Of a stretch of 42,234 nt of DNA, positions 16,520-25,128 are shown piece after piece; position 1 is the first letter of the stretch, and each line of letters starts with the position of its first letter. Below the pieces are notes generated by a model, which saw only the letters and a program-made list of their open reading frames with translations, ran no database searches and was not told the origin of the DNA. A program made the position numbers and the translations under genes. Origin of the DNA: an uncultured Schlesneria sp. (GTDB lineage: Bacteria; Planctomycetota; Planctomycetia; Planctomycetales; Planctomycetaceae); contig CAILLA010000099.1 of assembly GCA_903834925.1 (NCBI GenBank), positions 1-42,234 of the forward strand. The letters run 5' to 3'.

Positions 16520-17554
16520 TTATGATCCAGTGAGATCTTCAAGTATTCCTTCCGCCACGGGACGCGGACACGACCAGACCAGGAAAAACATCGCTTGCCG
16601 CACCCAGCGCTGTGCAGAATGCGGAACGATAAATCCTGCCCCTTTTGCAATCATCAATCCGGCCTGAGTGGATCGAATTGCAAGTTTAGTACTGTCGATA
16701 CGGAGCGAAAGGATTTGTATCGGGTCGGGAGTCGACTCGGTGAACTTATGCAATCGTTCGCGGATGCCAGAAATTGAAACGTTAAAACTCTCGGCAGTTG
16801 CCCTCAAGTCCGGCCGAGATTCTGCTTCTTGCTCGATGAGATGAATTGCGGCCGAAGCCAGGCCGATTGCCAGGCACGACGTTTCTAACCCGCCACCCCC
16901 CACTTTACCGAGCACGGTTTCGGCTGGTCCAGCGAGAACACAGTCGCGGTCCACGATCACGTTTTCGCAGCGAACAAGACTTGTTCGCGATCCAACCAGG
17001 GCGGCCAAAGGCAGGGGTGAATCAATGATCACTCCAGTTCGGTCGGTTGGGACGACGATCAGCAGTTGAGACGCGTCTGGCAATGTCGCTCCAGCAACAA
17101 TTGCTGCTGCTTGATCGGCTCCGGTCACCCACGGAATTTCGCCATCCAGTTTGAAGCTGCCATTTGATAGTCCAGTCGCTACTAACGACGGACCCGTGTG
17201 TTGTCTTGAAGTCGTGAGTTGAGACAAACCGACAGTGAGAAACTGATCGCCCGCCACCATCGAACGAAGATAACGATCCTTCAGCGCTGGTGGACCTTTC
17301 AGAAGTTGACGGACTGCGGCCTCGCGCTGACTCAACACAAATGCGGTTGTTAAACATCGTGCGGCAATCGCTTCCATCCCGATCAGGATCTCAACCGGTC
17401 TCAATTCCGTGCCACCGTAGCTTGCCGGGATCGACCACCCGAGAACACCAGCTTCCAACAAGACCTGCCACGAATCGGCTACCCAGACCGGAGAACGATC
17501 CACGATTTCGGCCGACGCCTCAAGCTGAAAAAAGGAGGCAATCGTTTTGTTCAT
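16520..17554 (-). CDS. Acyl-CoA dehydrogenase family protein
   Basis: This is a 344-residue flavoprotein-fold protein of the acyl-CoA dehydrogenase superfamily. The N-terminal helical domain contains the family landmark GWSIPASYGG (about 39-48). The middle domain has FKLDGEIPWVTGADQAAAIV (about 133-152), where family members read NGxKxWITNG. The C-terminal helical bundle ends the protein. It is slightly short for the family (about 380), and the usual catalytic Glu could not be placed by eye, so activity on acyl-CoA is uncertain. No Shine-Dalgarno is visible before the ATG at 17554. No fatty-acid oxidation partner is adjacent. Confidence 0.75.
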   Translation of the reverse strand: MNKTIASFFQLEASAEIVDRSPVWVADSWQVLLEAGVLGWSIPASYGGTELRPVEILIGMEAIAARCLTTAFVLSQREAAVRQLLKGPPALKDRYLRSMVAGDQFLTVGLSQLTTSRQHTGPSLVATGLSNGSFKLDGEIPWVTGADQAAAIVAGATLPDASQLLIVVPTDRTGVIIDSPLPLAALVGSRTSLVRCENVIVDRDCVLAGPAETVLGKVGGGGLETSCLAIGLASAAIHLIEQEAESRPDLRATAESFNVSISGIRERLHKFTESTPDPIQILSLRIDSTKLAIRSTQAGLMIAKGAGFIVPHSAQRWVRQAMFFLVWSCPRPVAEGILEDLTGS

Positions 17555-17764
17555 TTTACTCTAGATTTCTGACGCATGGGCGACCCGTGAGCGGATCGTT
17601 AATTGTAATCCGACGCGTGCGGCTTCGGAATCAATTCAGACCGATTCACCGATCGGAATAAGCTGGACGTGGCAGAAGCGACGTCCTAGATTTAATTGGT
17701 TGACCGTTCCTGCGAGCGGGCGGTTGAAACCCAAACACCACCAGCATTTGGATTTAGATTAGAC

Positions 17765-20700
17765 ATGCCCATCTTTTCGCAGGCCGATGCCGACTCCAGC
17801 CGTGCTGCCGCTCGACTTTCCAGTTGCTATACCATTTTCAGTCTACTCTGGATCTGTCTCACTGATCTCGTGCTTGTCTGGTTTGGGTACACCGACGTTC
17901 GTGGGTTCCTGATGGCAGTTGGCAAAGGGACTTTGTTCGTCGGAGTTACGGCAGCGATTCTTTACTGGCTTGTACGGCGAGAGTTAGCGACACTCCACAT
18001 GTCGAAAAGGTTGCTCCAGGCGGTGGTCGAAGGGACAACCGATGCGGTGTACGTCAAGGACCGCAATAGTCGCTACCTGCTTGCCAACGAAGCAGCGGCG
18101 GGATTCATTGGCCGGCCCGTTACCGAGGTCATTGGGCGCAACGACCGTGAACTGTTTGAGGCCAGCGATGCTGAGCGAATCATCACTTACGATCAGGCGG
18201 TCATGTCGATCGGAGAGGTTCTTAACAAAGAGCAGACTCTCAAGTCCGCCGGTAAGAAACGGACATACCTTGCTACAAAGGCTCCATACCGGGACGAGAC
18301 CGGGGCAGTCATAGGCGTGATCGGAATCTCACGTGACATCTCGGAACGAAAGGCCGCTGAAGACGCACTCCGCGTCAGCGAGGAGCGCTTCCGCGAACTG
18401 GCCGATGCAATGCCGCAAATCGTCTGGACGGCCGCGCCCGACGGGGCAATGACCCATGTCAACGCAAAAACTATTGAGTATACCGGTCTGGATGTAGGCG
18501 ACTTGACTGGCTGGTCATGGGAACGCGTGATCCACCCCGACGATCTTCCAACTGTGCTGACCGTATGGACGCAGTCGTTGCTGGATGGCGAGTCTCGGTC
18601 GATCGAGTTAAGAATCTGTTCGGCTGGCGGTGAATACCGATGGCACATTGCACGTAACCGTCCGATTCGTGGTACTGAAGGAGTAATCGCGTCGTGGGTC
18701 GGAACTTGTACCGACATCAACGACCTCAAGCACGCTGAGAATACGCTCCGTGAGACCGACACGCGGCTGAGGGAGGCGCAGCGTATCGCCCGGCTGGGCA
18801 GTTGGATCTGGGAGCCACCGATCGACCATGTCTGGTGGTCTGACGCCTTATTCGAGCTGTTCGGAGCGGACAAAATGTCTGTAGCCCCGAGTTTCGAAGC
18901 CTTCCTCGAACTCCTTCACCCAGAGGACCGTGCGATCGCAATTGCGAGAGTCGAAGCGATGAAAGCGGGAGCTAACGAGTTCGCCAACGATCTGCGGGTT
19001 GTCCGCCCTGACGGATCAAGCATTTGGATTCACAGTCAAGCCCGTGCCACGCGTGACTCCACGGGTGTACTTGTCCGGGTGGAGGGAACCGACCAAGACG
19101 TTACGGCGCGACGACTTGCGGAAATCGCCGCTCGGCAGAGCGAAGAACGGCTGCACGCAGCCGTCGAGGTTGCCGGACTTGGAGTGGTCGTCGTTGACTA
19201 CGACCAACAGACCGCTGACCTTTATCTTAGGGCAGCCGAGCAATTCGGATTCCCACAAGTGACTTCAGTTACCCGAGCCGACCTGCATGCCCGGTTCCAC
19301 CCGGGCGATCGGGCCGAACTCGAACGGCAAATTGCCAGTTCGCTGTCTCCGACGGGGAGTGGCTGGTTTGGCCTTGAACATCGCGTGATCCGGCCGGACG
19401 GAACCACTCGGTGGCTCAACGTTCGCAAGCATATCTCTTTCACTGACGGTCGCCCGCATACTGCGGTCGTGGTCACCGCAGACGTGACTGATCGACGGCT
19501 TGCGGAAGAAGCCCTGCGTTCAAACGAGGCGCGATATCGTCTTTTGTTCGAGGCGAACCCACACCCGATGTGGGTATACGACGTTGAGTCTCTGCGAATC
19601 TTGGCCGTTAATGACGCTGCGGCAGTGGCGTACGGCTATCGTCGCGACGAGTTCCTCAAGTTGACCATACGTGACATTCGGCCGCCAGAGGACGTTGCGC
19701 AGCTGGAGTCGTTTGTCGCACAATTGACTACTGGTCCATCCCGCTCTTCACTTTGGCGACACAGGCGAAAGGACGGAACGGTATTTAAAGTCGACGTGTC
19801 CAGTCACGATCTGCCGGACGATTACCACCGTTCGCGGCTGGTGCTGGCTCTGGACGTTACCGAGCGTTTGCAGGCCGAGGAGGCACGCGACGAGTTGCTT
19901 GCTCGCCTTCAACTCCAAATCGATCGAATGCCGCTTGCCTACATTCAATTCGACTCCGACATCCGTTACTCCAATTGGAACCCCGCCGCCGAGAAAATAT
20001 TTGGGTACTCCCGCGACGAGATCATCGGCCAGTCCGTTCATTTTCTGGTCCACCCCGACGATCATGCACACGTCGATGAAATCGCTCATCAGCTGCGGTC
20101 CGGCAATGTCGCAGCTCAAAGCATCAATCGAAATGTCACCAAGGATGGACGTGTCATCATTTGCGAGTGGCACAACACTCCGTTGTTTGCCTTGGACGGA
20201 GCATTTCTCGGCGTTCTGTCGATGACTCAAGACATCACCGACCGCGTTCGTGCGGAGGATGCCCTGCGCGAGAGCGAGCGGAGACTAAGACTGGCACTAG
20301 AGTCGGCCGGTGCGATCGCGTTCATGTGGGACGTCAAGAGTGACGCTGTCACCCGATTTTTCAGCACCGAGCCCGCCTTGCCCATCACGGCCGAACATCT
20401 CGGAACTCTGAACGATGTCCGTGCCCGAATTCACCCCGACGACTTGGCCAGTTTTGACTCACGGCTGACGGATTGCATTGCTGCAGGGACCGAGTATCGC
20501 AATGCGTACCGGGTTGTCCGGCCCGATCGCACGACAGTAAGCCTTGAGGAGTACGGCTATCTCGACCGGGCTACAGACGGTTCCGCAATGTGCCTGACCG
20601 GCATATCGATCGATGTCACCGACCGGTTGGCAGCCACCGAAGCACTGCGTGTCAGCGAAACACGATACCGGAAACTGGTTGATCTACTACCAACAGCGAT

Positions 20701-22504
20701 CTTCGTCCACGCGGATAAGGGAATTCTTTACGGCAACCCGGCATTTATTCGAATGATGGGGGCAAGCGGACCAGAAGAACTGCTTGGGATTAGTCCATTC
20801 GACATTGCACATCAGTCTGCACACGATGCGATCCGGCGGCAACACGAAGAGATGGCGCGAACCAACGAGGCCGTTTCGGGCTTCGAAATGCAGGTGGTAC
20901 GGCGTGACGGCAGGTACGTTCCCGTCTATTCGGTGTCCGCTCCGATGTCCGGTTACGGCCAGCCGGCTACTCTTGTTGTTCTGTCCGACATCACCGAGCG
21001 GGAACGTGCTACAAAGTTACTGCGATCCGTGTTAGACAGCGTCGACGACAGTATTGTCACCATTGACGAGTTCGGCATTGTACGTTCAGTAAACCCAGCG
21101 GCGGCCTTGCAGTTCGGATACGCTGAAAATGACATTATCGGCCAGAACGTAAACCTGCTAATGCCCCAACCGTTTAGGGACGAGCATGATGGATATCTTG
21201 CCAACTACCTTCGTACGGGGGTCGCGAAATTAATTGGTATTGGACGCGAGGTCGAAGGGTACCGCCGCGACGGGACGCGCTTCCCGGCAGAACTGACCGT
21301 CAAGGAGTTTCGTTTCAACGGGGAACGCCACTTCACGGGCGTGCTGCGGGACATCACGGAGCGGAAGCGGCTGGAAGCACAGTTTCTTCAGGCTCAAAAG
21401 ATGGACGCGGTTGGGCAGTTGGCGGGTGGCGTAGCGCACGACTTCAACAACTTGCTGACCGTCATTAACGGTTATTGTGAACTCCTGCTAACATCAGATT
21501 TTCCGGTTGGTGACCGGCGACGGGAGACGGTTGCAACGATCCTTGATGCTGGCGCGCAAGCGGCCAGGCTTACCCAACAACTTCTCGCCTTCAGCCGCAA
21601 GGCCATCATTGAGCCAAAAGTACTCGACCTGAATGAGCTCGTGTCCGAGTCCGCGAAACTCATTCGCAGATTGATTGGTGAGGATGTTATCCTCGCTGTG
21701 ATCAGCCCTGCCACACCGGTCTGGGTGAAGGCCGACCCAAGTCAACTCGAACAGGTCATCATGAATCTTGTGGTGAATGCACGCGACGCCATGCCCACCG
21801 GAGGTCGGATGACCATCGAGACAACAACCGTCGCGCCTTCAAAGGGCGATCCGACGCCGTTAGCCAGACTGTCCGTCAGTGATACCGGACATGGCATGGC
21901 CGAGGATGTCAAGGGGAAAATCTTCGAGCCGTTCTTTACCACGAAGGACGTCGGCAAAGGAACCGGCCTTGGACTGGCGGTGGTACACGGGGTGATTACA
22001 CAATGTGGTGGACGGATCGAGGTCGAGAGCGAAGTCGGCATCGGAACGACTTTTCATCTGTTACTTCCCATCGTCACGGGCCAGACGTTCGTTACAGTGG
22101 CAGAAACGCCGCGGGTCCTTAGTCGGGGGACTGAAACAGTCCTTCTCGTCGAGGATGAAAAGGCGGTCCGAAAAATTGCCCGTATGGCGCTTCAGGCTCA
22201 CGGGTATACCGTTCTGGAAGCCGACGGCGGAGCGGCGGCAATCCGGTTGGCTCAGACACACCCCGGCGAGATCCATCTGCTCGTCAGTGACGTTGTCATG
22301 CCTGAAATGGGCGGACGAGTGTTGCTTGATGCGGTGAGACAAATCCGGCCTGGATTACGGGTGCTTTTCATGAGCGGTTACACAGACGACGCCGTCCTTT
22401 TACACGGAGTGGTTGAGGCTACCGACGCGTTCATCCAGAAGCCGTTTACACCACTCGGACTGGCGAGAAAGGTGCGAGAAGTGATTAACGCTCCTGCAAA
22501 GTGA
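17765..22504 (+). CDS. Hybrid sensor histidine kinase with nine PAS domains and a receiver domain
   Basis: This 1579-residue signalling protein is anchored by two transmembrane helices (about 20-45 and 52-75). Nine PAS domains follow, starting near residues 82, 202, 335, 456, 584, 712, 834, 961 and 1084; most end in the D-I-(T/S)-E-R/D-R linker. Then come a HisKA domain with phospho-accepting H1225 in VAHDFNN, a HATPase domain (N-box NLVVNARDAMP; DTGHGM; GKGTGLGL) and a receiver domain with D1509 (VSDVVMPEM). The last PAS resembles the FixL haem PAS, with H1141 and R1161. The ATG at 17765 is used; a TTG at 17696 would add 23 residues. No Shine-Dalgarno or cognate regulator is adjacent. The ligands are unknown. 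Confidence 0.93.
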   Translation: MPIFSQADADSSRAAARLSSCYTIFSLLWICLTDLVLVWFGYTDVRGFLMAVGKGTLFVGVTAAILYWLVRRELATLHMSKRLLQAVVEGTTDAVYVKDRNSRYLLANEAAAGFIGRPVTEVIGRNDRELFEASDAERIITYDQAVMSIGEVLNKEQTLKSAGKKRTYLATKAPYRDETGAVIGVIGISRDISERKAAEDALRVSEERFRELADAMPQIVWTAAPDGAMTHVNAKTIEYTGLDVGDLTGWSWERVIHPDDLPTVLTVWTQSLLDGESRSIELRICSAGGEYRWHIARNRPIRGTEGVIASWVGTCTDINDLKHAENTLRETDTRLREAQRIARLGSWIWEPPIDHVWWSDALFELFGADKMSVAPSFEAFLELLHPEDRAIAIARVEAMKAGANEFANDLRVVRPDGSSIWIHSQARATRDSTGVLVRVEGTDQDVTARRLAEIAARQSEERLHAAVEVAGLGVVVVDYDQQTADLYLRAAEQFGFPQVTSVTRADLHARFHPGDRAELERQIASSLSPTGSGWFGLEHRVIRPDGTTRWLNVRKHISFTDGRPHTAVVVTADVTDRRLAEEALRSNEARYRLLFEANPHPMWVYDVESLRILAVNDAAAVAYGYRRDEFLKLTIRDIRPPEDVAQLESFVAQLTTGPSRSSLWRHRRKDGTVFKVDVSSHDLPDDYHRSRLVLALDVTERLQAEEARDELLARLQLQIDRMPLAYIQFDSDIRYSNWNPAAEKIFGYSRDEIIGQSVHFLVHPDDHAHVDEIAHQLRSGNVAAQSINRNVTKDGRVIICEWHNTPLFALDGAFLGVLSMTQDITDRVRAEDALRESERRLRLALESAGAIAFMWDVKSDAVTRFFSTEPALPITAEHLGTLNDVRARIHPDDLASFDSRLTDCIAAGTEYRNAYRVVRPDRTTVSLEEYGYLDRATDGSAMCLTGISIDVTDRLAATEALRVSETRYRKLVDLLPTAIFVHADKGILYGNPAFIRMMGASGPEELLGISPFDIAHQSAHDAIRRQHEEMARTNEAVSGFEMQVVRRDGRYVPVYSVSAPMSGYGQPATLVVLSDITERERATKLLRSVLDSVDDSIVTIDEFGIVRSVNPAAALQFGYAENDIIGQNVNLLMPQPFRDEHDGYLANYLRTGVAKLIGIGREVEGYRRDGTRFPAELTVKEFRFNGERHFTGVLRDITERKRLEAQFLQAQKMDAVGQLAGGVAHDFNNLLTVINGYCELLLTSDFPVGDRRRETVATILDAGAQAARLTQQLLAFSRKAIIEPKVLDLNELVSESAKLIRRLIGEDVILAVISPATPVWVKADPSQLEQVIMNLVVNARDAMPTGGRMTIETTTVAPSKGDPTPLARLSVSDTGHGMAEDVKGKIFEPFFTTKDVGKGTGLGLAVVHGVITQCGGRIEVESEVGIGTTFHLLLPIVTGQTFVTVAETPRVLSRGTETVLLVEDEKAVRKIARMALQAHGYTVLEADGGAAAIRLAQTHPGEIHLLVSDVVMPEMGGRVLLDAVRQIRPGLRVLFMSGYTDDAVLLHGVVEATDAFIQKPFTPLGLARKVREVINAPAK

Positions 22505-22573
22505 CGACCTCTCAAACTTAGCCAGGGTTGTGATCGATCTCCACGCGGTTGTTTTTCAGTAAGAAATGGTGAA

Positions 22574-22604
22574 TGCGGGGGGCTGCGAATTCAGCCCCCC
22601 CGCA
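22574..22604 (+). terminator. GC-rich hairpin downstream of the hybrid kinase
   Basis: TGCGGGGGGCTG pairs with CAGCCCCCCCGCA (one bulged C) around a CGAATT loop, about 70 bases after the kinase stop. No U-tract is present. The remaining 300 bases to the Nudix gene show no gene. It is probably a terminator for the convergent pair. Confidence 0.6.
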
Positions 22605-22808
22605 GCGATTTCATGGATCACGATTTACGTTGGAAATAACCTTCAACGTTGTTCGTCACAAAATTTGCGAACCCCGTATTGATTTAGGCCGAAGACCCGA
22701 TTTGGCAAGTCGCTTTTTTCAATATTTCTGGAGTGAGAGCGACCTCGTGGCCGGAGACAATAACCATCCGATGACAATGCGAGCAAAAAAGCATTTTGTT
22801 CAACCTGC

Positions 22809-23594
22809 TCAATTCAGCAGATCGGCCAGCAAAAGTGCAATCTCAGGTATGTTTTTTAAATTAATCAAAGCCAATCGCACGAAGTCTCCGTGACTGGCGT
22901 ACATTGATGCGAGCAACTCTTTATTGACAGCCACCCAATGGACCGCTTGTGCGTCGTCCCCCGCTTTAAGGTGCATCGCCGCCCGTTCGTCGGTTGTGAG
23001 ATGCTTATGTAGGACGGTCGTTTCCATCCAGGCGTTGTCCGTATTACGGGGGTCATCGACAACACCCGCATAAACCATTGTCGCAATTTCGAAGTCAAAT
23101 TTGGCTCCGGTTTCCTCGAAAAGCTCGCGTGCGACGGTGATCGCAGTCGTTTCGCCCCCTTCGACCATCCCGCCTGGAAGCGCCTTCTGGCCCGAATCTT
23201 TACGCGCGATTACGAGCAATTGCAAACGGCGAGACTGAATATCAATCGACGTCAGCAATGCGTCACCCGCTTGATTCCTTCCCCATTTTCCTAACAAACC
23301 ACGCCCCGTCAGACCAGTCCGGCCGATCGGATTGAGTGGCCGTCCCTGCGAATCCAGTGGGACAGGAATCTCACCGTTTTGAGTTCGTGTGACGAATGTC
23401 CTGTTGACCGACTTGACGTCCGCAGGATCGGCCCATTCCCCTTCGTGCTGAAAGACGACCTCGGCCGTGTATTCCGGTGGCTTATACCAATTCAGCGATT
23501 TGGTCCACTTAGCGTCCGATTCCTCTACGTGCTGGCGTGGCGGATAACCGGGTGCAGTCCCATTACGAGATTTTTTCGGTGTGAGTGGATTCAT
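22809..23594 (-). CDS. NUDT9-like ADP-ribose pyrophosphatase (Nudix hydrolase)
   Basis: This 261-residue Nudix enzyme is predicted to cleave ADP-ribose to AMP and ribose 5-phosphate. Beyond the Nudix box (G142 to A164, with R156-E157 and E160-E161), its N-terminal half resembles animal NUDT9 and the TRPM2 NUDT9-H domain: YKPPEYTAEVV, WADP, RPLNPIGRTGLTGRGLLGKWGRNQAGDA. These segments are absent from ordinary bacterial ADP-ribose pyrophosphatases. All Nudix-box acidic residues are present, so activity is expected. The ATG at 23594 is used; no strong Shine-Dalgarno precedes it. It sits alone between a convergent kinase gene and a divergent secreted-protein gene. Cytosolic, since no signal peptide is seen. 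Confidence 0.88.
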   Translation of the reverse strand: MNPLTPKKSRNGTAPGYPPRQHVEESDAKWTKSLNWYKPPEYTAEVVFQHEGEWADPADVKSVNRTFVTRTQNGEIPVPLDSQGRPLNPIGRTGLTGRGLLGKWGRNQAGDALLTSIDIQSRRLQLLVIARKDSGQKALPGGMVEGGETTAITVARELFEETGAKFDFEIATMVYAGVVDDPRNTDNAWMETTVLHKHLTTDERAAMHLKAGDDAQAVHWVAVNKELLASMYASHGDFVRLALINLKNIPEIALLLADLLN

Positions 23595-23813
23595 GGTTTC
23601 AATCGGCCCCTATCCGTTCTTATTTCAATTTGATCAAGTACGAGGAATCTTGGACCCGTCGTCGTTGGTCTTTTGCCGCGAATCATTGTTAGAATCCAAG
23701 AGGTCGTTTCATTCCGTCAACTCAGTCGCGTCGTTCAACAACATCGTGTTTGACGTCCGTCAGAAAATCAACGGGTGTGTCATGAGTACGAACTGTCACA
23801 GGAGAATTTGGTG

Positions 23814-24971
23814 ATGAGGGTACGTGATTGGAAGGTCGGAATCGCCGTTTATTGTCTCGGACTGCTTGGAACATTTGAAACGAATGTTGACGCGGCTTCG
23901 ATTGAAGAATATCTCCGGGCCATTAAAACCGTTGGGCCGGAGGGCGAGAAGCATCAGGCGGCAATCGCCGCCGTCAAAGAGCTTTCCAAACGCTCGGCCG
24001 AATCACTTCCGATCGTGCTGAAGAGTTTCGAAGGGGCCAATCCGCTGGCAGTAAATTGGCTGCGGTCGGTCGTCGATACTGTCGCTGACCGGACTTTAAA
24101 AACGACCGGAAAACTACCTGCCGCGTCATTGGAAGCTTTCGTGAACGATACGGCTCGATCGCCTGAAGCTCGCCGATTAGCGTATGAATGGCTGATCAAG
24201 GTTGATACCACGGCCACCGATCGGTTGATCCCAGGCATGATCAATGATGCCAGTCCCGAATTTCGAAGGGATGCGGTTGCGCGATTGATTGCTCAGGCAA
24301 CCAAACTCCACGAAGAAAATAATAAAGAGGCCGAGTCAAAAATCTTGCGACAAGCATTGAATGGCGCAATTGACGACGATCAAGTCAAAGCGATCGTCAA
24401 GCCAATGAAAGAACTTGGTGAAACGGTTGATCTTCAAAAGCACTTTGGGTTCCTTACCGAATGGCACTTAATTGGACCTTTCGACAACGTTGATTTAAAA
24501 GGGTTTAACATTGCCTATCCTCCAGAAACAGAACGAAACCTTAAAGCCAAGTACGTTGGCAAATCAGGGGAGGTCGAATGGAAGGTGTATTCTACGGAAG
24601 ATGAATACGGTATGCTTGATATCGCCAAAAAGACCGAGCCCTTCAAAGGTGCGGTCATGTATGCCACCACGACATTCGTTGCCGACAAGGCCCGCGATAT
24701 TGAAGTGCGTCTGGGTACCCCCAACGCTTGGAAATTGTGGGTCAATGGCGTGCAAATCTTTGCTCGTGACGAATATCACCGAGGAACTTTTCTTGACCAA
24801 TATAAGGTGAGCGCAAAGCTTAAGCCGGGCCCGAACGAAATCCTGCTGAAGATTTGCCAGAATGAGCAGACTGAAGAATGGGCACAAGCTTGGACCTTCC
24901 AATTACGAGTTTGCGATCGATCAGGAGTCGCCGTTTCTGCCGTCACTTCTGCGACGACGTTAACACCATGA
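23814..24971 (+). CDS. Secreted protein with helical-repeat and jelly-roll-like regions
   Basis: This 385-residue protein begins with a signal peptide (WKVGIAVYCLGLLGTF, cleavage near residue 27). Residues 30-215 are helical and HEAT-like (AAVKELSK, LEAFVNDTARSPEARRLAYEWL). Residues 220-375 look like a beta-sandwich carbohydrate-binding or PA14-like module, starting WHLIGPFDNVDLKGFNIAYP and containing AWKLWVNGVQIFARDE and KLKPGPNEILLKICQ. The same layout is common in planctomycete secreted proteins. Binding of a glycan is inferred only. ATG 23814 follows AGGAG by about 9 bases. An upstream in-frame ATG or GTG would add up to 13 residues. Confidence 0.75.
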   Translation: MRVRDWKVGIAVYCLGLLGTFETNVDAASIEEYLRAIKTVGPEGEKHQAAIAAVKELSKRSAESLPIVLKSFEGANPLAVNWLRSVVDTVADRTLKTTGKLPAASLEAFVNDTARSPEARRLAYEWLIKVDTTATDRLIPGMINDASPEFRRDAVARLIAQATKLHEENNKEAESKILRQALNGAIDDDQVKAIVKPMKELGETVDLQKHFGFLTEWHLIGPFDNVDLKGFNIAYPPETERNLKAKYVGKSGEVEWKVYSTEDEYGMLDIAKKTEPFKGAVMYATTTFVADKARDIEVRLGTPNAWKLWVNGVQIFARDEYHRGTFLDQYKVSAKLKPGPNEILLKICQNEQTEEWAQAWTFQLRVCDRSGVAVSAVTSATTLTP

Positions 24972-25013
24972 ATGATCAATTGTTCGTGGATTGACATGAT
25001 GCACCGATGCTCT

Positions 25014-25039
25014 GGTGAGATCGTGCTGGCGATCTCACC
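25014..25039 (+). terminator. Perfect 10-bp hairpin between secreted protein and regulator genes
   Basis: GGTGAGATCG (25014-25023) and CGATCTCACC (25030-25039) form a perfect stem with a 6-base loop, 42 bases after the upstream stop and 90 bases before the regulator start. It is followed by a T-rich stretch. It probably terminates the secreted-protein transcript. Confidence 0.6.
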
Positions 25040-25128
25040 GATGCTTTACTTTTCAAGACTGAAGATCTCTCTTTATTTCCTGCTGTTCTTTCAAGACTCG
25101 ACCCTTCGACTCTAATTCGGGTCATCTG

